A DNA stretch of 64,000 nucleotides from Bin87 sp965203195. Its GTDB lineage: Bacteria; Chloroflexota; Dehalococcoidia; Lucifugimonadales; UBA3495. A program made the translations under genes and the position numbers. This document shows, piece after piece, positions 16,806-25,399 of this stretch. Under the pieces are notes generated by a model. The model was given only the letters and a program-made list of their open reading frames with translations. It ran no database searches and was not told the DNA's origin. Within the stretch, counting starts at the first letter, position 1; each line of letters opens with the position of its first letter. The stretch spans positions 1,860,001-1,924,000 of the forward strand of contig OZ241860.1 in the NCBI GenBank assembly GCA_965203195.1, read 5' to 3'.

Positions 16806-17909
16806 TCAGGCGTCGGGCGACGCCGGTTCCGGTCGGACTTCGGTGTCGAGGATGACTATGGACACGCGGCGGCGGTCGGAAAGCCGGCGGTTGGCGTCGG
16901 AGATGTCTCGGCCGATTACTACGGCCAGGGCAGGGTGCCCGGTGGCCCGGCTCACGGTGTCGGCGCGTTCGAGCGCGCGGCTGATGTCGTATTCGTCGAT
17001 GGTTTCCGAGACCTCTGCCACGACATAGAGCAGGTCGCCCTGCCGGTTTTCCCCGCAACCGATGATGTCCGCCAGGTCCAGGTCGAAGTTGGCTTCGTGG
17101 GTGATGATGCCGCTTTCGGCGGCGTCCTCCACCATCTGGGCCAGGCCGTCGGCTTGCGGGTTGTTGATGCTGTGCAGGACTTGCGGGCGGCGCAAGGCCA
17201 GGTAACGGTTGGCGATGGAGCGGAAGTGCCTGGCGATGCGGCGCTCGTAATCGGTGCCAGTGATGGTGCCCATGCGTCCTTCCATACGCCTCTGGCCGGC
17301 TTCCAGCCGGCCCAGCCTTTCGTTGGACTGCGTCTGTCCAGCTTCCAGACGGCCCAGCCTTTCGTTGGACTGCGTCTGGCCGGCTTCCAGCCGGCCCAGC
17401 CTTTCGTTGGACTGGGCCTGGCCAGCCTTCAGTTCTACGATGTCGGCTTCCATCCGGTCCTGGCGTTCCACTACATGGGCCAGCAGGGCCTTGATGTCAA
17501 CGATGTCCGTCTCCATCCGGTCCTGGCGTTCCACCACATGGGCCAGCAGGGCCTTGATGTCAACGATGTCCGTCTCCATCCGATCCTGGCGTTCCACTAC
17601 ATGGGCCAGCAGGGCCTTGATGTCAACGATGTCGGCCTCCATCCGATCCTGGCGTTCCACTACATGGGCCAGCAGGGCCTTGATGTCAACGATGTCGGCC
17701 TCCATCCGATCCTGGCGTTCCGCCATGGCCTGCATAGCAGCGGTGACCTCCTGTAGGTTTTCGGCCAGCAGGGCCACGGTTTGGGGCAGGTTGCGGAGTT
17801 CCTCGTCCTGCAAATGCTGGCGGAGTGCGACGCCCAGCTCGGGGTTCCAGCGAATGGCGTCCAGAATGTCCTGGAAGGTGTGGATAGGCGGGTTAGCCAT
17901 GGCGGTCAT
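16806..17909 (-). CDS. Coiled-coil repeat protein with nuclease-like C-terminal domain
   Basis: 367 residues. N-terminal helical head (TFQDILDAIRWNPELGVALR), then four or five copies of a 21-residue unit (ERQDRMEADIVDIKALLAHV), then three copies of a 14-residue unit (SNERLGRLEAGQTQ), both predicted coiled coil. From about residue 220 a compact domain reads GTDYERRIARHFRSIANRYL, DLADIIG, and LLYVVAEVSETIDEYDISRA; the D...E-x-S layout resembles the PD-(D/E)xK-like domain of coiled-coil DUF3782-type proteins. No catalytic lysine is certain. AGGAG lies 8 bases before the ATG. Function unknown. Confidence 0.75.
   Translation of the reverse strand: MTAMANPPIHTFQDILDAIRWNPELGVALRQHLQDEELRNLPQTVALLAENLQEVTAAMQAMAERQDRMEADIVDIKALLAHVVERQDRMEADIVDIKALLAHVVERQDRMETDIVDIKALLAHVVERQDRMETDIVDIKALLAHVVERQDRMEADIVELKAGQAQSNERLGRLEAGQTQSNERLGRLEAGQTQSNERLGRLEAGQRRMEGRMGTITGTDYERRIARHFRSIANRYLALRRPQVLHSINNPQADGLAQMVEDAAESGIITHEANFDLDLADIIGCGENRQGDLLYVVAEVSETIDEYDISRALERADTVSRATGHPALAVVIGRDISDANRRLSDRRRVSIVILDTEVRPEPASPDA
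17285..17735. repeat. In-gene tandem repeats of 42 bp and 63 bp
   Basis: Roughly 17285-17430 holds three 42-bp units and 17440-17735 four to five 63-bp units, nearly identical in DNA (single-base differences such as GTCGGCTTCC/GTCCGTCTCC). High DNA identity in multiples of 21 bp suggests recent in-frame expansion of the coiled coil. Confidence 0.85.
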
Positions 17910-18108
17910 TGGGAAATCTCCTGCCGTTGCGGTGGGAACATTTTAGCACATAGCAACGGGTCAGGCTACGCGGCGCCGCAATCGGCAGGGCCGCGTTTTG
18001 TTTCCGGGCGGTGGCCAATTTACGGGTTCACCGTTGCCCAGTACGCCCGGGCCGGCGGCGCGCGGCCTGGTGGCGGGCAGAGGAAAGACCGTGGCGGCAG
18101 CGTCCTTA

Positions 18109-19190
18109 GGTAGCGTTTCATTTTAGGTGGTTTGGTTGATCAGGCCCTGCTCCTGTAGCAACGCCAGCAGGTTGTGCTCCGTCCACACCGTCCCCAACTG
18201 CTCCCGCCGCCGCAACTCACGATTGTGCCTCTCCAAACGCGACGTCGTCCGATGCCTCGCCTGCCCCGTCGCCAGATGGCGCAGTCCTTTGGACAATGCT
18301 TTCTCACACCAGTAACCCGCCGCCCCAGCCGTCGCCCGCATAATTCGCCGCGCCCATTCCCGACCCTCCGCCAGACTAGTCGCGTCCAACAGCCGCCGCG
18401 CCGCCGCAAATCCCACCGTCCCAATGTTCCGCCGGTACTCCCGCAACAGGTGAAACGCGCACAACTGATGGGGCGCTTCCCCGCCATAGACCAGCTCAAT
18501 CCCCGCCGCGATGGCCCTGTCCCCATCGCTGACCAGATGCTGCGGATGCTGCGCCCCCTGCTGCCAGGCCAAGTCAATCACTTCGGCCCAAGAACCAAAA
18601 GCCCCCAACGCCGTTCCCGTAGCGGCCGCGCGGATTACCTTCAATTCAGTACGCCCGCTACGGGTTCGCGTCCACAGCCCGTCCATTTCCAGCGCCCCGT
18701 CCGGCGGCAACTCCGGCGCGGCCAAAGGCGCCTTCTCCAGCCACTTGCCGACCGTACTCTTGACGCAGCCCACCCAGTTCCCGGCGCGGGCGTAACTCAA
18801 TCCCTGCGCGGCCAGGCTGATGGCGATGTCACGGTTTTTTTGGAAAACCGCTGGTGGCGCATTTCATCGCCCAGCAGCGTCATGCCGCCGGCCATACGGC
18901 GACACTGGCCGCAGCGGAACACGAGGATTTGGAGGCGGACTTCGCCGTAACTGGTGGCAATGGCGCGGGCGTAGCGATGGTGGCGATGCATGGCCAGGCG
19001 GCACTGGTCGCAGAGGGGTTGGTAATCGTCCAGGGCCTGTTGCAGGGCGGCTTGGAGTTGGGCGGGGATTTGGCGTTCCAGTTGGGTTGCCAGATGGTCC
19101 AGCAGTCCCATAGCGGCGCATCTCCGGCGGGGGCGGGGCGGGCAATGTACCCCCATTTTATAACCAAACCACCTAAAACGAAACGCTACC
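18109..19190. mobile_element. Insertion sequence with mutator-type DDE transposase (ISKra4-like), 1082 bp
   Basis: The ends are 29-bp inverted repeats with one mismatch: 18109-18137 begins GGTAGCGTTTCATTTTAGG and 19162-19190 is its complement. A 9-bp target duplication GCGTCCTTA flanks it (18100-18108 and 19191-19199). The right duplication abuts the next insertion sequence. The single transposase gene is split across two frames. Family assignment to ISKra4 rests on protein style (Cys pairs, D-D-E) and is tentative; IS256 relatives also give 8-9 bp duplications. Confidence 0.9.
18123..19111 (-). CDS. Transposase in two frames joined at an A7 run
   Basis: The first frame (19111 to 18797) starts MGLLDHLATQLERQIPAQLQ, has Cys pairs LCDQC and RCGQCRR and ends soon after RFSKK. 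The second frame (to 18123) continues without loss as NRDIAISLAAQGLSYARAGN, then GALEMDGLWTRTRSGRTELK (first Asp), HLVSDGDRAI (second Asp), CAFHLLREYRRN and the Glu in TSRLERHNREL. The switch is a -1 shift at seven A residues (T run 18835-18841 on the plus strand). Either programmed -1 frameshifting or slippage makes a product of about 329 residues, or one A has been lost. Confidence 0.8.
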
Positions 19191-19199
19191 GCGTCCTTA

Positions 19200-20031
19200 G
19201 GTATTTTCAACACGCGCTGGCATCGGATTTTTGGCCCCGCCGCGGACGCAAACACAGCAACGCCAGCGAACCACGCAGCGCCCACACCTGCTTCGTGTAG
19301 CCCGTCGTGGCCCGCGCCAATCGCTTCAACCGCCCGCGATACTCCGAATGCAATCCCTCGTTCCGGTTCGCCAGCTTGCCCTTGCCCACTATGTGCCGCG
19401 CCGCCGGCAGCCAGCTCCCGTACACCCCGTAGTCATCGCTGTAATACCGCTCCGCCTCCGGCAACCGCTCGTACAACCGCAGAAAGGTTTCACCACTGCG
19501 GTCGCCCACCTCAAAGTCCACACACCGCCGGCCGTCAGGCAGCTCAATCACCGCCGTCCAGATCCACACTTCCTGCCGCTTCTTGCCATGTCGCGCCTGC
19601 TGATAAGTCCACATCTCGTCAAAAGATATGGCCGGCACGACACCCCATCGCTGGCGCTGCATGGTCACCCAAGCCCAAATCATCAGGGCCCACCGGACTT
19701 TTTTTGACCCATTCGTACACGGTGCCCAGCTTGACCTCCAGAACCCGGCTGATGGCGGCTATGGCCATGCCTTCGCCGTACATATCGATGGCCTGTTCCT
19801 TGACTTTTTCCGAGTAGTAGTGGCGGTTGCCGTCGGGCGTGAAGCGGTAGTGGCACAGGCGGCAGCGGTAGGTTTGCTTGCCCCGGGAGCGTCCGTCTTT
19901 GGGCAGCCAGTTGGAGCCGCAGTGGGGGCACTGGAGATCGTCGCGGTAGGAGCGGGCGGCGGCCATAGCATCACCTCCGGCAATGGCAAAATCCGACCCC
20001 AATTATATCACCAGCACGTGCTGAAAATACC
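19200..20031. mobile_element. IS1-family insertion sequence, 832 bp
   Basis: Inverted repeats of 21 bp with two mismatches: GGTATTTTCAACACGCGCTGG at 19200-19220 and the complement of GGTATTTTCAGCACGTGCTGG at 20011-20031. An 8-bp target duplication CGTCCTTA flanks it (19192-19199 and 20032-20039). Length, duplication size and InsA/InsB-like proteins all fit IS1. It directly abuts the other element: the left duplication is shared with that element's 9-bp duplication. Confidence 0.92.
19207..19966 (-). CDS. IS1-type transposase InsA/InsB in two frames
   Basis: InsA frame (19966 to 19619) begins MAAARSYRDDLQCPHCGSNW after an AGGTGA site, with a zinc-ribbon (CPHC...CRLC) and helix-turn-helix (AIAAISRVLEVKLGTVYEWV). 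InsB lies in another frame (readable from about 19690 to 19207): SFDEMWTYQQARHGKKRQEV, RYYSDDYGVY, and NRNEGLHSEYRGRLKRLARA carry the catalytic D-D-E. The frames meet at VKK, encoded over seven A residues (T run 19699-19705). Fusion here needs +1 (or -2), not the -1 used by E. coli IS1; a one-base indel or transcript slippage would do it. Confidence 0.85.
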
Positions 20032-20171
20032 CGTCCTTATGCCGGCTTGCGCCGTTTCCGTCCCCCGTATATTATTGCGGCTTGAACCCGTTGCCGCCGG
20101 CTGCCGGCCCGCTTTTCCTGCGGGCAGACGGAAGGGAGCCGGCCGGCGTCCGCAAAAGGAGCGCAGCTGTT

Positions 20172-21722
20172 ATGAAGTACGACTACATCGTAATCGGCGC
20201 CGGTTCCGCCGGTTCGATTATCGCCAGCCGGCTCACCGAAGACCACAGCAAGCACGTTCTGCTCATTGAGGCCGGCCCCGACTACCCGGAGTTTGAGCAG
20301 CTGCCGGAGGAGGTCAAGTTCGGGTACAACACCGAAATTGACATTATGGTCAGCGACCATAACTGGCAGTTCACGGGCAAGGCCACCGACACCTCGCCGG
20401 AGATGATGGTGCCGCGGGGGAAGGTGACCGGCGGCTCCAGCGCCATCAACGGGCAGGTGTTTCTGCGGGGCGTGCCGGAGGATTACGACGGCTGGGCCGC
20501 GGCGGGCAACGAGGAGTGGGCGTACACCAGGCTGCTGCCCATTTTCCGGCGGATTGAAACCGATACGGATTACGGCAATGACGATTTTCACGGCGGCGAC
20601 GGCCCCATTGTGATGCATCGCTTCGCCCGCGAATCGTGGCTGCCGGCGCAGAACGCTTTTCATTCCGCCTGCCTGGCCGCCGGCTTCCCCGAAACCTGGG
20701 ATCACAACCATCCCGATTCCTACGGCGTGGGGCCGACGCCTTTCAACAACCCCAACGGGATTCGGATGAGCACCAACTTGGGCTACCTGTCGGAGTCCCG
20801 GCACCGGCTGAACCTGACCATCAAGGCCAACTGTCATGTTCACCGCATTCTGTTTGACGGCAACCGGGCCGTCGGCGTCCAGCTGGAATCGGGCGGCGAG
20901 ACTTTTGTCGCCGAGGGCGCGGAAATCATTTTGAGCAGTGGCGCCATCGGCTCGCCGCACATTCTGATGCTGTCCGGCGTAGGGCCGGCGGAGCATCTGC
21001 GGGAAATGGGCATTCCGGTGGTGCATGACTCTCCCGGCGTGGGCCGGAATCTGCGCGACCATCCCACGGTATGGTGCACCTGGCGCACCAGGCCGGAGGT
21101 GGAGCTGGACGGGCTGGCGCCGCGCTCGCAGCTGTGTCTGCGGTACACCGCCGAGGGTTCGGAGCTGCGCAACGATATGAAAATCAGTATGCAGTCTTTC
21201 GCCACCGAGCGCATTAACCGGGGCGGCGACCGGATGGTGCCGCTGGGGGTGCGGATGAGCGCGGGCATTCAGCTGGCGGCCGGCGCCGGCCAAATGCGGT
21301 TGCAGTCCACGGATCCCGACCAGCAGCCGTTCCTGGACTACAATTACCTGCAAGAGGAATCGGACCGGGTGCGGCTGCGGGATTCGGTGCGGCTGTGCCT
21401 GCAACTGGCGGAGCATCCCGACTTCCAGACCCTCATCCAGGAGCGCATCGAGCCGCCGGCGGAGGCCGTGGGCAGCGATGCCGCCCTGGACGCCTGGATC
21501 GCGCGGGAGGTGACTACCTCGCAGCACATTTCGGGCACCTGCAAGATGGGGCCGGACGGCGACCCGATGGCGGTGGTGGACCAGTTTGGGCGGGTGAAGG
21601 GGGTAACGAATCTGCGGGTGGCTGACGCCAGCGTGATGCCCGATTGCATTCGCGCCAACACGAATGTGACCTCAATGACGATTGGGGAACGGGTGGCGGA
21701 GTTTATTAAGGAAGGGCGGTAG
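20172..21722 (+). CDS. GMC family oxidoreductase (choline dehydrogenase-like)
   Basis: 516 residues from ATG 20172, preceded by AAAGGAG. FAD-binding loop YIVIGAGSAGSIIASRLTED at the start, GMC signature GKVTGGSSAINGQVFLRG (about 82-99), SSGAIGSPHILMLSGVGP (second GMC signature, about 255-272), and the C-terminal active-site His in HISGTCKMG followed by LRVADASVMPD. It oxidises an alcohol at FAD and passes electrons on; the substrate is not deducible. The two insertion sequences end 132 bases upstream and may have displaced or replaced its original promoter. Confidence 0.92.
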   Translation: MKYDYIVIGAGSAGSIIASRLTEDHSKHVLLIEAGPDYPEFEQLPEEVKFGYNTEIDIMVSDHNWQFTGKATDTSPEMMVPRGKVTGGSSAINGQVFLRGVPEDYDGWAAAGNEEWAYTRLLPIFRRIETDTDYGNDDFHGGDGPIVMHRFARESWLPAQNAFHSACLAAGFPETWDHNHPDSYGVGPTPFNNPNGIRMSTNLGYLSESRHRLNLTIKANCHVHRILFDGNRAVGVQLESGGETFVAEGAEIILSSGAIGSPHILMLSGVGPAEHLREMGIPVVHDSPGVGRNLRDHPTVWCTWRTRPEVELDGLAPRSQLCLRYTAEGSELRNDMKISMQSFATERINRGGDRMVPLGVRMSAGIQLAAGAGQMRLQSTDPDQQPFLDYNYLQEESDRVRLRDSVRLCLQLAEHPDFQTLIQERIEPPAEAVGSDAALDAWIAREVTTSQHISGTCKMGPDGDPMAVVDQFGRVKGVTNLRVADASVMPDCIRANTNVTSMTIGERVAEFIKEGR

Positions 21723-21787
21723 ATACCGGCGTTGGCAAAGCGGGGGCGGATGGTGGTCATTCGCCCCCGCAATCAGAGGGCTTGACG

Positions 21788-22108
21788 ATGGCGGCAGCGC
21801 GCAAATGGACCCGCCTGGAGGATTTGGCCGTCCTGCATCTCTATCGGGGCAAGGTGGCCCCGGATGGTCGGGAGGCACTGGCGCTGGCGTCGGCGCTGGA
21901 GCGCAGTCCCCAGTCTCTGGCGACGCGGCTGGCCGCCTTCGCCGGCGTGGACCCGGCCAATCCCCAACGGCCAGCCGGCAAAGCCCGGCCTACCGCGCTC
22001 ACCCAATCCGTCTGGGCCGAGTATCTGGCCGACCGGACGGCCATTGCCGCCGAGGGGCAGCGGGCCTACCTGGGCATCCTCAACCGTTATTCAATGGGGC
22101 GGCCTTAA
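21788..22108 (+). CDS. Small protein resembling the N-terminal domain of HNH-type nucleases
   Basis: 106 residues: MAAARKWTRLEDLAVLHLYR, then ALALASALERSPQSLATRLA, AFAGVDPANPQR, TQSVWAEYLADRTAIAAE. The order 'RxxxLxxLyLY ... A..L.RSP.SLA.RL..FA.vDP' is that of the DNA-recognition-like N-terminal segment found before HNH nuclease domains, but no HNH follows. It ends convergently 3 bases from the gene at 22112. It may be a stand-alone regulator or remnant. A TTG at 21782 is an alternative start. Confidence 0.5.
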   Translation: MAAARKWTRLEDLAVLHLYRGKVAPDGREALALASALERSPQSLATRLAAFAGVDPANPQRPAGKARPTALTQSVWAEYLADRTAIAAEGQRAYLGILNRYSMGRP

Positions 22109-22111
22109 GCA

Positions 22112-23008
22112 TTAATCAAGCGGCGCGCGGCGATACTGCCCCGACTTGACGCGGCGCAGTTCCCGCGCCGCTTCCCGCAACAGGGCTACATCCCCATTGG
22201 CAAAGGACGCCGGCCCGCGTTTGGCGTCCGACGGCCGGGTTAGCGCCCAAGTGAACGAAACTGTCAAGCCGCCCACCGCGTCCACCAGCCCGGCCACCGT
22301 TTCGCAGAGATTGGCGCTGACGCCGGCGGCGTTGAGCCGGTCGAAAGCGTCCCCATCGCCGCGCGCGGCGCATTCCGCGGCGGCGCGAATGGCGAACAAC
22401 GCTTGCGACAGGCGTTCCGCAACCCGGCGTTCCATAGGCTTACAGGCGTCGTCATCCGGCGACTCCGGGCGCAACCGGGGCGACAGGGCCGGCGATACCA
22501 GCGTCACCTCAAACCCGTAGCCCGCGCTGGGGGCCAGCCGGATGCGGTTAAGGTATTTGGCGACTGCCGGCGACGGGCCGGTTGGCAACGCCGGCCGGTC
22601 GTCGGGCAACGAATGGGCGGCGGCAATCAGCAGGGCCCGGGCGCCGGCCAACAGGGCGTATCCGCTCTCCAGAGACAGGCCATCCGGGCTGTCGCTCAGG
22701 GCCTGCACCCGAATCACATCCCGGTCCGCCTCGGTCAGGTCGCGATAAACGTCGGCTTGCTCCCGCTCCAGGGCTTCGGCAAGGGTGATGACAAGGTCCT
22801 CAACCGCCAGCGCATAGTCGTCAATGATGTCCGTATGCGGCACGATGATGGCGGGCTTGCCGTCTCCGGTATAGAGCTCGGCAAACGGCCCATAAGGCCC
22901 GTCTTTTTGCCAGCCTGCGGAGCGGGCGTAGGCGGCCAGGGCGACAGGGGTTATGACCCGCAGCGCCGGGCCACTGTTATCAAATTGCGTCCGGCGCGCT
23001 TGGCCCAT
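22112..23008 (-). CDS. Hypothetical protein (298 aa) paired with a DUF4365 gene
   Basis: The sequence is soluble and mostly helical, with AIIVPHTDIIDDYALAVEDL, GYALLAGARALLIAAAHSLP and GVSANLCETVAGLVDAVGGL. I recognise no family or catalytic motif. The ATG is 4 bases after the stop of the DUF4365 gene, so they are an operon, and the C-terminal part (FANGDVALLREAARELRRV) looks like a separate helical domain. The pairing with a nuclease-fold protein suggests a defence or toxin role, but this is inference from context. Confidence 0.5.
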   Translation of the reverse strand: MGQARRTQFDNSGPALRVITPVALAAYARSAGWQKDGPYGPFAELYTGDGKPAIIVPHTDIIDDYALAVEDLVITLAEALEREQADVYRDLTEADRDVIRVQALSDSPDGLSLESGYALLAGARALLIAAAHSLPDDRPALPTGPSPAVAKYLNRIRLAPSAGYGFEVTLVSPALSPRLRPESPDDDACKPMERRVAERLSQALFAIRAAAECAARGDGDAFDRLNAAGVSANLCETVAGLVDAVGGLTVSFTWALTRPSDAKRGPASFANGDVALLREAARELRRVKSGQYRRAPLD

Positions 23009-23012
23009 CGTC

Positions 23013-23540
23013 TCATCTCCTTGACCGTTCCCTTAACCGCCGCATTTCCTGCCGGGCTCTGTCCAGCATCCGGCGCAGAGCGGTCGGGTCAAACAGGTTG
23101 TCGGGCGGAACCCGGACGGTTTCACTGACGCGGTTGCTGCTGGCCCGCTCGCCGCGCAAGGATACCCAATAGGCGCACCGGCGCATCACCAGCTCGGCAG
23201 CGGAAATAGAAAGCCACTGCGCGGCATCCTCCGGCAACGCCAGTATAACCAGGTACCTCGGGATGTACGACTGCCTGACCAGCCGGTTGTAATCGCGCAC
23301 CGGAACCGGGTAGCGATAGGCGCCGTCCGGCTGCGGCGGGCCCAGTCGCGCAGTAGCTTTCAACTGCAATCCTACCGACGGACTCAATTCGCCGCCGGCG
23401 TGAATACGCAGGTCAATGCCGTCCCGGTCGTAGTCCGGCGCCGAGAGGGTGTAGCCGGCGAATGCCGCTACCGCGCGGACGTAGGCCCACGACAGCGCCT
23501 CCTCCCGGTCGTTGCCGGACAGCAGGGCGTCGGGAGCCAT
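23013..23540 (-). CDS. DUF4365-like protein (PD-(D/E)xK nuclease fold)
   Basis: 175 residues from ATG 23540 (MAPDALLSGNDREEALSWAY). The motif DYDRDGIDLRI followed by VGLQLKATA gives D...QxK, the active-site layout of the PD-(D/E)xK superfamily as seen in DUF4365 proteins, preceded by the helix AYVRAVAAFAGY. The remainder (YNRLVRQSYIPRYLVILALP) also fits. The open frame extends upstream into the VOC gene but without family support. It forms an operon with the 298-residue hypothetical 4 bases downstream. Confidence 0.65.
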   Translation of the reverse strand: MAPDALLSGNDREEALSWAYVRAVAAFAGYTLSAPDYDRDGIDLRIHAGGELSPSVGLQLKATARLGPPQPDGAYRYPVPVRDYNRLVRQSYIPRYLVILALPEDAAQWLSISAAELVMRRCAYWVSLRGERASSNRVSETVRVPPDNLFDPTALRRMLDRARQEMRRLRERSRR

Positions 23541-23578
23541 GTCCCGGTAGGCCACGCCGGCCGATAGCGGCGGCTGGC

Positions 23579-23974
23579 CTACACCAACACGCCGAAGCCG
23601 GACCTGGTGCAGATTTCCAGGCGGTTGTGGTCCGGGTCGTGGAAGTAAAACGCCTGCTGGCCGTCGTGGCGGGTCTGGATGTCGGTGCATTCCACGCCGA
23701 TGCTCTGCAATTCCGCACGGGCGGCGGCGATGTCGTCCACCTCAAAGGCGGTGTGGTGCGAGGGCGAGGACGGGGCGTCGGGATTCTCAATGATATGCAC
23801 CATCGCACCGCTGGGCAGTTGCAGCCAGTAGAGGTTGTCGCTGTCCACCATTTTGGGGATCTGCCGGACGCCCAAGACTTCCTCATACCACTTGAGGGCG
23901 GCGTCCTTGTTCCGCACGTTGTAGGTGATGTGGTTGATGGCCTTGAGACGGATGTGGCTGGCGTTGAGGCCCAT
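23579..23974 (-). CDS. VOC family protein (glyoxalase/dioxygenase fold)
   Basis: 131 residues from ATG 23974, with GGAGGG 7 bases upstream; longer frames lack support. Features: INHITYNVRNKDAALKWYEE, VLGVRQIPK, HHTAFEVDDIAAARAELQSI, FYFHDPDHNRLEICT. The histidines at strand 1 of each half and the Glu in RLEIC form the metal site of the vicinal oxygen chelate fold. Reaction unknown. It follows the amidohydrolase gene 83 bases upstream on the same strand, as is common for such catabolic pairs. Confidence 0.85.
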   Translation of the reverse strand: MGLNASHIRLKAINHITYNVRNKDAALKWYEEVLGVRQIPKMVDSDNLYWLQLPSGAMVHIIENPDAPSSPSHHTAFEVDDIAAARAELQSIGVECTDIQTRHDGQQAFYFHDPDHNRLEICTRSGFGVLV

Positions 23975-24057
23975 AAGATTTCCCTCCGGGGCTTTGGGTT
24001 TTTTACGGGGATGCAGATGTACAGGACAGGATGAGCAGAGCAGGTTCGGGGCGCGGG

Positions 24058-25029
24058 TTAGATGCCCAGCAGTCGCTCCAGGTTGGAGTGCAGGATGGCA
24101 TCCTTTTCGTCCGGCGTGAGGGTTTCCAGGCCCAGCAGCCAGGATACGGGCCAGTCGGCGCACATATCAAAGGGCCAGTCGGTGCCGAACACCACCCGGT
24201 CAATGCCCACCTGGTCGATGAGCATCCGCAGCCCGTCCTCGCTGTGGGTGAGGCAGTCGTAGTAGAAGCGGCTCAAGTAGGCGCTGGGCGGGCGGCTGAT
24301 GTTGGCCCGCGCTTCGGGGCGCACCTGCCAGCCGCGGTCCATACGCCCGATGCCGTAGCAGGCGTAGCCCCCGCCGTGGCACAGGCAGATTTTCAGGTCG
24401 GGGTAGCGGTCCATCACGCCGCCGAAGACGAAGGAGGCGAAGGTAACGGCCCGGTCGGCCAGGTTGCCGATGGTGTTGGGCAGATGGTAGCGGCTCAAGC
24501 GGGGGGAAACCACGGTGTCGCCCCCCTGGTGGATGAGGAACATTGCCCCCAGGCGTTCCGCCGTGGCCCACAGGGGGCTGAACACCGGGTCGTCAAAGGT
24601 GCGCCCGTTGATGTGGTCGCCGATCATAGCGCCCTTCAGTCCCAGCTGTTCCACGGCGCGGGTCAGTTCCTCGATGGCGGCGCCCACGTCCTGCATGGGC
24701 AGATGGGCCAGGCCGGCGAAGCGGTCGGGGTGTTCCCGGGCCAGCTGGGCCACATAGTCGTTGCATTCCTGGTGCATGGACAGGGTCTGTTCGGCGTCCA
24801 GGTCGTAGAAGTACATATTGGCGTTGGTGGAGAGGACATGGGTATCCACGCCCAGGGACTGCATATCGGCCAGGCGCTGTTCGGGCGTCCAGAAGGTGCG
24901 GGGGTTGTAGCGATGCTGGTTGTAGAGGGCAGGGGCGCTGATGCCGAACCAGTTTTCGCCGCTTTGCATCGCCCGCAGCGCGCTGGCGGGGGTGATGTGG
25001 GCGTGGACGTCCAGGACTCGGGTTGCCAT
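24058..25029 (-). CDS. Amidohydrolase family protein (ACMSD-like)
   Basis: 323 residues. Metal-binding motifs: DVHAHI near residue 8, FLIHQGGD near 168, CLCHGGGYACY near 215, and the late Asp in VVFGTDWPFDMC near 289. This is the amidohydrolase-2 arrangement of aminocarboxymuconate semialdehyde decarboxylase relatives, which decarboxylate or hydrate aromatic-derived acids. It is probably cotranscribed with the VOC gene downstream. The region upstream has low-complexity GATGC/AATGC repeats. Confidence 0.88.
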   Translation of the reverse strand: MATRVLDVHAHITPASALRAMQSGENWFGISAPALYNQHRYNPRTFWTPEQRLADMQSLGVDTHVLSTNANMYFYDLDAEQTLSMHQECNDYVAQLAREHPDRFAGLAHLPMQDVGAAIEELTRAVEQLGLKGAMIGDHINGRTFDDPVFSPLWATAERLGAMFLIHQGGDTVVSPRLSRYHLPNTIGNLADRAVTFASFVFGGVMDRYPDLKICLCHGGGYACYGIGRMDRGWQVRPEARANISRPPSAYLSRFYYDCLTHSEDGLRMLIDQVGIDRVVFGTDWPFDMCADWPVSWLLGLETLTPDEKDAILHSNLERLLGI

Positions 25030-25069
25030 AGGGGTGCGTCTCCTGTTGGAATGGCCGGCCGGCTAGGAT

Positions 25070-25136
25070 GCAGTGGGATGCGATGCAATGCAATGCGATG
25101 CAATGCGATACGATATGATGCGGCGCGATGCGATGC
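25070..25136. repeat. Degenerate 5-bp repeats (GATGC/AATGC) before the amidohydrolase
   Basis: About a dozen units of GATGC, AATGC, GATAC and the like run in series across 67 bp, 40 bases upstream of the amidohydrolase ATG, in the divergent intergenic region. Slippage-prone; any effect on transcription is unknown. Confidence 0.8.
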
Positions 25137-25283
25137 CGGTGGCGGGGACGGACGGCGGCCGGGCGGTTGCGGCGGATTATAGACGCTTTTGGCGCATCCG
25201 TCAGGTTTGGCGGGCGGCAATTCCGGCGGTTCTTTGGGGGAGCATTTCCGGCGCCGCGGCGGGCGGGCAGGGACGGGCCGGCC

Positions 25284-25292
25284 TGCTATAAT
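25284..25292 (+). promoter_or_regulatory. Extended -10 promoter of the SDR gene
   Basis: TGCTATAAT is a perfect extended -10 (TGnTATAAT). No -35 is evident at the usual distance, which an extended -10 tolerates. The leader of about 100 nt contains 18-bp repeats. Confidence 0.55.
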
Positions 25293-25302
25293 GCCCCCGT
25301 AT

Positions 25303-25358
25303 CAATTCAAAGGACGCCGGCAATTCAACGGGGCGCCGGCAATTCAACGGATGCCGGG
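25303..25358. repeat. Three copies of an about 18-bp unit in the SDR leader
   Basis: GCCGGCAATTCAACGG is the core of two full copies, with a diverged first copy (CAATTCAAAGGACG). The array sits between the promoter and the start codon. Confidence 0.7.
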
Positions 25359-25399
25359 GCCGCCGGATACGGGCCGGCATAGCGGCAGGAGGTTTTGCG

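Noticed and set aside
17440..17735. CRISPR array
   Set aside because: The 63-bp units are contiguous, without unique spacers, and encode an in-frame coiled coil.
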